From Globisporangium splendens (taxonomy: Eukaryota; Oomycota; Peronosporomycetes; Pythiales; Pythiaceae): a stretch of 64,000 nucleotides of DNA. The stretch spans positions 1-64,000 of the forward strand of contig VFIW01000128.1 of assembly GCA_006386115.1 (NCBI GenBank), read 5' to 3'. The notes under the pieces are model-generated. The model made no database searches, had not been told where the DNA came from, and saw only the letters and a program-made list of their open reading frames with translations. Below, one piece after another: positions 57,580 through 64,000 of the stretch (the stretch's first letter is position 1; each line of letters begins with the position of its first letter). Both the position numbers and the translations under genes were made by a program.

Positions 57580-58023
57580 AACAAGAACACGTCTGAAGTG
57601 GATCTCACCAACGCCGCGGTGAAGACAAACCTCCAAGATGCCATGGCCAAATGGAACTCACGAGCCAAGCACAACCGATTGTTCGTTGCCGAATGGAGCT
57701 TCGCGACTGCGTCAACGCTCGGCAACTACAGCGACATGGACCAGTTCTACGAATTTGCAAAGGCGCAGGTGGGCGTAGTTAGTCAAGCGGAAGGTGGGCA
57801 TACGTTCTGAAGTTGGCGCATCGATGGAGACGAAATTGGTCTCAGTACCTGGTCCTTGCGCAGTGTACTTCGAGATCCGAGACTGAAGCAAATGCTCGTA
57901 CCACCAGAGTGGAGGAGAGCAACCCGGTTGTCGCAGGTAGCAGTCGTATTAAATCCAGAAGCAGAAGTAGTAGCACTTGGAGGCTGCTCGCTAGCTGCAC
58001 CATCGTCTGGGCATTGTGTTTGA
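57580..58023 (+). pseudogene. GH5 glucanase C-terminal fragment with nonsense codon
   Basis: Plus-strand text TNAAVKTNLQDAMAKWNSRA, then HNRLFVAEWSFAT and QAEGGHTF, matches the last third of the neighbouring GH5 enzymes. TGA at 57808-57810 replaces the Trp codon of HTFWSWRIDGDE. The frame then continues as SWRIDGDE...WSLRSVLRDPRLKQML to a stop at 58023. The nucleophile block reads FVAEWSFA, so the Glu is kept although the usual Gly is Ala. Everything upstream of about 57580 is missing and is replaced by the PAP 5 fragment. A second frame at 57960-58058 ends in a hydrophobic stretch, so a lost C-terminal membrane or GPI signal is possible. Confidence 0.85.
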
Positions 58024-58316
58024 GCGTGGCGTTGTTTTCTTTTGGCAAGTTGAATTGACAAATACAATTTTAACTGTGTTTTCTGTAATTAATTGCACCC
58101 ATTTACATGCCATCCTGGTCACCAGCAATCTCGTATATGTTCAATAGCAATATTGACACCAACATGAAGTTGACAAATGATCAACGCTCCATTCACAAAC
58201 TAAACACATTTACGATTTCTTATAGCTGCTAGAATTTGAAACCACTGCTCTCTGCTGCTTCACATGGCACTGCTGGGCACGACGGATGCACATTTTGCTT
58301 TGGCTACTTTGGGTTC

Positions 58317-59540
58317 TTACGACGAGAGGATCTGCTTGAGCTTGGGGTCGCGAAGCACACTGCGCAGGGACCAGGGGTGGATGATGTTTTCGTCGCCGTC
58401 GACGCGCCAGCTCCAGAAGGTGAAGCCACCGTCCGCTTGCTTGATCACGTTGAACTCTGCGGCCGCGTACTCGTAAAACTTGTTCTGGTCCGTGCCAAAC
58501 GCATCGCCAGTCGCGAAGCTCCACTCGCCGAAGAGCAAACGGTTGTGGTTGGCGCGCGAGAGCCACTTCGTCACGTCGTTCTGGAAGTTGGTCTTGACGG
58601 CGATATTGATCACGTCGTCTGCCGGGGTTTGCTCGTAGCCCCAGACGAAGTACGGGTGCCACTCGACCCAGACGTTCGTGTACGCTGGCGCTTGCATGAA
58701 GCCCACCATCGTGTCGGCGTTCTGCTTGTACAGCAGTGGCGCAACAGACAGCACACAGTCGTTGCCCGTGCCACGGATCGCCTTGTACGCGTCCTCGTAG
58801 TACTTGTAGAGCACGTCCTCAGTCGTGGATGCAGAGGGTTCATTGAGCAAACCTATGCCGAGGAACGCGTCGTCGTATCTGTATCGGTTGGCGAGGAACG
58901 TGGCCAAGGTGATCGTGTTTTGCACGTTCTCTTGGTAGCCGCTCCAGTAGGAAGCGCCAGGCGTAGGAGGAGACGAGTGATCGTTCCCATTTTGCGAGCC
59001 CTTGGCAGCGTGAATGTCGATGAGGACAGCGACGTTGTAGTTTTTCGCCCACGTCCAAATGAGCGAGTCCAAATACTTGAGCGTCCCTTTCGTGTAGACG
59101 TTCCACTCAGCCTTGCCTGAAGGATCATTAATGTCGAAGCCAACAATCCAGTACCCGATCGGTACACGCACAGTATTGAAACCTGCGGCGGCGATGGCTG
59201 CGATATCGGCTTCCGTGATGAACGTGGCGTGGTGAGTCTCCAACTTGGCGCGCGTGGCGTCTGGGTTCGCAGACTTGGTGATTGCTGTGTACTCGCCGCC
59301 ATTGGCGATTTCAGTGCTCAGACCTTGCCAGAACGCAGCGTTCTTGGACATCCAGTACTCCGCGACAAGCCATCCACCGAGGTTGACTCCGCGGCTTCTA
59401 ACGGCTCCGCTACGGATCTGGGACTGGATGTGGGTAGCTTGGATCTGGGCGGTCTCATTGCTGATGGCAGCGACACTTCCAGTCAAAACGACGGCTACGA
59501 AGACCGCCAATGCACTGAAAAGTGAAAGTTGACGCGGCAT
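58317..59540 (-). CDS. Secreted GH5 exo-1,3-beta-glucanase-like protein B, 407 aa
   Basis: Signal peptide MPRQLSLFSALAVFVAVVLTGSVAA, then the GH5 opening SRGVNLGGWLVAEYWM. Acid/base Glu234 is in GLLNEP and nucleophile Glu339 in LFGEWSFA; WVEWHPYFVWGYEQ and the ending FWSWRVDGDE...WSLRSVLRDPKLKQIL are complete. It should remove glucose from beta-1,3-glucans at the wall. The open frame extends upstream to 59645, but the ATG at 59540 begins the signal peptide and has an initiator 44-57 nt before it. Same strand as GH5 C; spacing about 950 bp. Confidence 0.94.
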   Translation of the reverse strand: MPRQLSLFSALAVFVAVVLTGSVAAISNETAQIQATHIQSQIRSGAVRSRGVNLGGWLVAEYWMSKNAAFWQGLSTEIANGGEYTAITKSANPDATRAKLETHHATFITEADIAAIAAAGFNTVRVPIGYWIVGFDINDPSGKAEWNVYTKGTLKYLDSLIWTWAKNYNVAVLIDIHAAKGSQNGNDHSSPPTPGASYWSGYQENVQNTITLATFLANRYRYDDAFLGIGLLNEPSASTTEDVLYKYYEDAYKAIRGTGNDCVLSVAPLLYKQNADTMVGFMQAPAYTNVWVEWHPYFVWGYEQTPADDVINIAVKTNFQNDVTKWLSRANHNRLLFGEWSFATGDAFGTDQNKFYEYAAAEFNVIKQADGGFTFWSWRVDGDENIIHPWSLRSVLRDPKLKQILSS

Positions 59541-60491
59541 TTTCGAGTGCTTCCGAGGACTCTTGACTTGCTGAGAACGGCGCGAATTGGGAAATGATGG
59601 AAGCAGTCTGCTTTCGCCGAAGCCCTCATGAACAGGATGCCTCAAAGACTCTGGAGTGCGTGCTTCAGGTCCTCGAGCGAGTGAGCACTCGCAAAGCGAA
59701 TCACGTGAATCTAGTGTGCATTAAGGTAACAAACTCGTAATCAGAAAACAACGCAATGGTTTCTGTCGACACCTACCACTCAACGGCAACGCGCACATTT
59801 CGTGCATACTCATCGCTTGAGAATTCTGTGATTTCAGTGCATTGTGAGCCTCCGACGTGACCAACGGCCTTGAAGTACTACTGTGCCCCATGGCAATGAG
59901 CTCATATCACTTGCCGAATGGGTTGATTTTTGCCGGTCGGAAGCATTCTCTACCACATGATGGCGCGTGCTTCCATCGAAATTCCCGCACGAGATACCAC
60001 GTCGGACTCACCCAAAGTCAGCACTCTGGTATGCAGAACGGTACTGAGGTCTCAGGGTGAGTTTTGATGTCGATATTCGATACCACGCAGTACTATCCTG
60101 AGTTTCGATTTCGCGCCGAGGTGTGCCACACTTCGGCAGTCGTACCCCCTGCTGATTTACAACCTCGCCCTCGAGCCTTCAGTGCCATGGACTTTGAGAA
60201 GTCAAATTGAGTGAAAGGTAGGCGCGATGTCATTGCAAAGCTCTATACTGAACGGAAGCGAAGGAGAGTCCCGCTTTGCACTCTTTGCTGAGTGCTCACG
60301 TCGACGTGTTTTTCTTGAAGCCGCCGTACTTACCTTGCAGGTGCAGCTTGAATCTCAGCCAACCATTTCCCGGCACTTTGTTTGGGCATGTTGCGTTCGT
60401 GGTTTTATCACCGCATCCACAAATCAACTTCAAGGTCTTGAACAGAATCGCTGCGATCGGTAGACCGATTAGATCATTACAGTTTGTAGCT
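59541..60491. other. Intergenic between GH5 B and GH5 C
   Basis: About 950 bp with no recognised gene; includes the GH5 B promoter and GH5 C 3' region. Confidence 0.4.
59584..59597 (-). promoter_or_regulatory. Initiator plus flank of GH5 B
   Basis: TCATTTCCCAATTC on the minus strand, 44-57 nt before the ATG: TCATTTC core, one spacer base, CAATTC box. Confidence 0.55.
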
Positions 60492-61738
60492 CTAGCCATT
60501 GGAACAGCTGTCAAAAACGCGCTGCGTTTCCAGCGATACGCCCTCCAACAGAATCTGGGTCAGTCGGGGATCTCGAAGTGCATTGCGCAGCGACCAACCA
60601 TCGAACTCGCTTTCGTCACCATAGATGCGCCAGCTCCAGAACGTGTAGCCGCCTTCCGCTTGGTTCATCACGTTCACCTGCGCAGCGATGAACTCGTAGT
60701 ACTGTTCCTGGCTGTTGCCAAATTTGCCCGCAGTCGCGAAACTCCATTCACCAATGAACAAACGGTTGTGGCTGGCACGTGAGTTCCATTTCGTCACGTC
60801 ACCCTGGAAGTTCGTCTTCACAGCAACGTTGATCAAGTCGCTTTCCGACGTTTGCTCGTAGCCCCAGACGAAGTACGGGTGCCACTCGACCCAGACGTTC
60901 TTGTACGCTGGCGCTTGCATGAAGTCGGTCATGGTGTCTGGGTTTTGCTTCCAGAGCAGCGGCGCGACAGACAGCACGCAATCGTTGCCGGCGTCGCGAA
61001 TCGCCTTGTACGCGTCTTGGTAGTACTGGTAGAGCACCTTTTCATCGGTGGACCCGTTGGGTTCATTGAGCAAGCCAATGCCGAGGAACGCAGCTTCGTC
61101 CTTGTATCGGTTGGCGAGGAACGTGGCCATACTGATGGTGTTCTGCACGTTCTCACTGAAGTCACTCCAGTACGCTTTGCCCTTGGTAGACGGCGACGAG
61201 TGGTCGGCTCCATTTTGTGAGCCCTTGGCAGCGTGGATACTAATGAGCACGGCAATGTTGTGCTTCTTGGCCCACTCCTTGATGAGCAGGTCCAGGTACT
61301 TGAGCGTGCCTTTCGTGAACGCCTTCCACTCGCCCTTGTCCGACGGATCATCGTTGTCGAACCCCACGATCCAGTAACCAACAGGCACACGCACGGTGTT
61401 GAGTCCCGCAGCCGCAATCGCAGCAATCTCGGTCTCCGTGATGAACGTCGCGTGGTGGTTGGCCAAATTCGAGCGGATCGTCGCGGGGCTCTTGGCCTGC
61501 GTGATGGCCGTGTACTCGCCCGCGCTCGCGTCGTCAGCGCTCACACCGCGCCAGAAGTCCGCGGCCGCGGTCATCCAGTTTTCCGCGACGAGCCATCCAC
61601 CGAGGTTCACGCCGCGGCTTCTGACTTGGCCATTGCGGATCTGGGTTTGGATGTGGACATTCACTTCATCGTGCTTCGACGCAATTGCGACCGAACTGGC
61701 AGAAACGATCAGCACAAGAGCTATGAACGTTGTGAACG
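60492..61738 (-). CDS. Secreted GH5 exo-1,3-beta-glucanase-like protein C, start unresolved
   Basis: Complete GH5 catalytic domain: SRGVNLGGWLVAENWM, acid/base Glu in GLLNEP, WVEWHPYFVWGYEQ, nucleophile Glu in FIGEWSFA and WSLRNALRDPRLTQIL. A signal-peptide-like core (TFIALVLIVSASSVAIA) lies directly upstream. However, no ATG exists between it and an in-frame TGA at 61763-61761, only a GTG at 61715. A CAATCTACAG acceptor ends at 61739. A mini-exon ATGTGCA at 61859-61853 followed by GTGAAG would splice in the right phase and give MCTFTTFIALVLIV (417 aa). The alternative is a lost start codon. The C-terminus is about 15 residues longer than in protein B. Confidence 0.82.
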
Positions 61739-61859
61739 CTGTAGATTGGGAGGTCTTACTTCAGCGTTGATTACAAGCACTTTGCTTGGTCTGGCATGTC
61801 GATAAATGACTACGATTCTGTGCCTGTGGGCGATGACTCGCATGTACTTCACTGCACAT

Positions 61860-64000
61860 GGCTTCTGAATATGTCTAGAGAAAGGGGTCATTGTTTGCAG
61901 TGTCCCTTCTAAAGATTCCAGTAGAGTTGCATCTCAGCTGCTGTAGCGTGTTGAAAATTATGAAAGGGATGCTTGTACTTTCTCTGATGATAACTCCCCA
62001 ATTCGGTCTCGCTGACAACCAGGTCAGTCACACACATTGTGGGTGTGCAAAGGTTTCGGGTGTTGATATCCCTGCTGCAACACACAAGGCGCTACTTCGC
62101 CTGTCAGTACGCTGCTCTGCGCTTCCAACGCACCTCCAATCCGTGGTCAAAAGAGAATGCGGCACAAGTGCCAAGGGCGAAGTCTGCTCTTAACTGCATA
62201 GTAGGGGCTACGAAACACAAACTTGTAGTGTTCAGTGGTGGCAACCTCGAGTCGAAGTTTGATTCCAGATTGCCTTCGACCGAGCAGCGTATTGTGCCAG
62301 GTATCCGATCTGTATCCGAGTTGCAGCCATTCATTTTTTGTGTGTCGGATACTCGACACTGCAATAATATCACTTTCGGAGAGATAGCTCTTTTAAACGG
62401 TGATTGACTATATCTTTGCATTTACAAATACCAATTGATACCGATATGAATGCAGTTCTCTTTTATTCGAATTCGTTTAAAAATAGTGCAACTGAACAAG
62501 GAGGATGGCCAGACGTTTTGTCAACGGGATTGTGGCGCCTCTATATTGCCCAGTGCATTGCGCGTGTGGTTTTGTCCGTCCGCATAGTCCCACTCGTGCT
62601 GATTTCGCCCAAAGCGTGTATGACTGCAAGTGCTGCTCACTGTAGGTTACTCACGACTGCGTCGCGTATGCCTCCAATGTGAATCACACGTTCACCGAAA
62701 GACGGGCAGTCCTGCTGCCTGCTGTGCAGTTGATCGGTCCCTTTGCGTATTGTTTGGTTTAACTCCTGAAGATGCTATCGTAGTACTTACTTGGTTTGCA
62801 TTCGTTTTCGACATCATGCTGCTTGAGATAGCAGGATGCAAAGTCAATGCAGTTCTCTTGCTGCTGATGTAGTTTTGGTACCTACGATGTGATGACTGCT
62901 TCTGAGGTCTTCAGGAGTTCAGAACCTTCAGGTGTGTCCTCGGTATCGGATCGGTTGCGATTTGTCTGTCCATGTGCCTCTCATACTGAGTATCTGTTCA
63001 CTTTCGGCAGTTTCACTTCTAAAGAAGGAGATCATTTCGCTGCGCGTCAGCCTTATTGCATTTTTGTTTTCGATCTACTCCAAATATACAATATTCAGGT
63101 TAAGAAGGTAATTATAATGTGAGAAGATCGAAAAGATCTGCATGGACGACTGACTCGCCTCCATCCCCTTCTTATCGAAGCAGCCTCCGCGTCTGGGAGA
63201 GGGCGCTGGCGCACGCACATCGTGCGCGCTTGCATATCACCACGTTGCTCGAGCTTTTCAGTGTGCAAAGCGGCAATTATTGCACAGCTCCACGCCGAGC
63301 AGAATGGTCACTGCAGCGCATATGACAGATCGCACGCGAATGGCAACGTTGCACTTCACTGTTTAGTTTCTTTCGCGCAGTTCGGTGTCCAATTGTCTGA
63401 TCCTCTTATCGAGCAAACTCAACTCACAGAGAGAGATACACTCGCAGAGAGATACAGAGTTACCGAACGTCGCATGAACATGCAAGGCACGCGCTCTCGA
63501 AGCTCCAAAGGGCCACTCGTCGTTCTTCCGTATGGGGCAATGACATGTTCGTGTATGGCTCAGGAACCATGCGCGTCCAAGTCAGATGGGTTCAGTTTCC
63601 CTGCACGGTCTACGTCCACTGGAAAAAAGCATATGGCGCGTACGCAGGAAGAAGAAAAAAAGAAAACTATAAAAATAGAGGCTTCGCGTTTTGCCTGTCA
63701 GTCACTCATATCAGACTCGGGATTGAATCAGACACAACGTTGAAAAGCAACAACGCGACGACAAGGCGAGCTGCCTCATCTGGCCACTCTCTGGAGTCAC
63801 TGCAGCGAGAGCCTGTGTGTGTGCAGGTGTATGCGAAGTTTGTCCACCTGTTGGACCCTCGGCCGGCTAAGGACGCACATGCGCGCCGCCATCCTCCATA
63901 GCCGTGCTTTTGAAGCAAGCGGTTCCCTCTCACGTGTTTTTCTTCTGGATCGTTGATGTGCCCGATGAAAGGAAAGAGTGCAGGTGACCTGGTCTCGTCT
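61860..64000. other. Right end of window, no supported gene
   Basis: Open frames of 60-175 codons occur. Two overlapping plus-strand frames at 63222-63743 and 63545-63901 reach 173 and 118 codons but show no known domain and overlap in different frames. Part of a gene running beyond the window could be here. Confidence 0.3.

Noticed and set aside
63222..63901. Overlapping plus-strand frames at the right edge
   Set aside because: No motif, conflicting frames and no convincing start; could be part of a gene beyond the window but not supportable here.

Overview
The window looks like nuclear DNA of an oomycete, probably of the Peronosporales/Pythiales side (Phytophthora, Pythium or a relative). 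The evidence is compact, intron-poor genes with short GT-AG introns, a secreted GP42-type transglutaminase carrying a Pep-13-like elicitor motif, single-repeat THAQKY MYB proteins, a DIRS-like reverse transcriptase remnant of a type common in Phytophthora, and initiator-like sequences (TCAYTYY followed by an A/T-rich box) just upstream of many starts. The species cannot be named from the sequence alone.

Layout. (1) 0.27-0.76 kb: decayed leucine-rich-repeat gene fragment. (2) 1.4-11.0 kb: housekeeping-type block with a myosin (minus, three exons), a mitochondrial-looking prolyl-oligopeptidase-family peptidase (plus, three exons) and a protein with coiled coil, possible SAM-like region, CxxC and F-box-like segment (plus, two exons). 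(3) 11.7-29.9 kb: six single-repeat MYB genes spaced out by long gene-poor DNA holding a DIRS-like reverse transcriptase fragment and a LINE zinc-finger/RNase H remnant. (4) 30.4-31.9 kb: transglutaminase elicitor. (5) 33.8-35.3 kb: Gln-rich coiled-coil protein. (6) 35.5-45.7 kb: four purple acid phosphatase (PAP) genes, one broken by an in-frame TAG. (7) 46.3-61.9 kb: three full-length GH5 exo-1,3-beta-glucanase-like genes and one GH5 pseudogene, interleaved with a prominin-like five-pass membrane protein, the mitochondrial 2-oxoglutarate dehydrogenase E1 gene and an inverted, nearly identical partial copy of a PAP gene. The last 2 kb hold no gene I can support.

How the parts relate. The right half is rich in secreted hydrolases (PAPs and GH5 enzymes with signal peptides). 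This suggests phosphate scavenging and beta-1,3-glucan turnover at the cell surface, next to a secreted wall-associated transglutaminase. Both families show tandem growth, nonsense decay and a recent partial inverted duplication, so the block is still rearranging. The MYB array is a second, separate tandem expansion, of regulators, and most of its members share a short acidic C-terminal motif.
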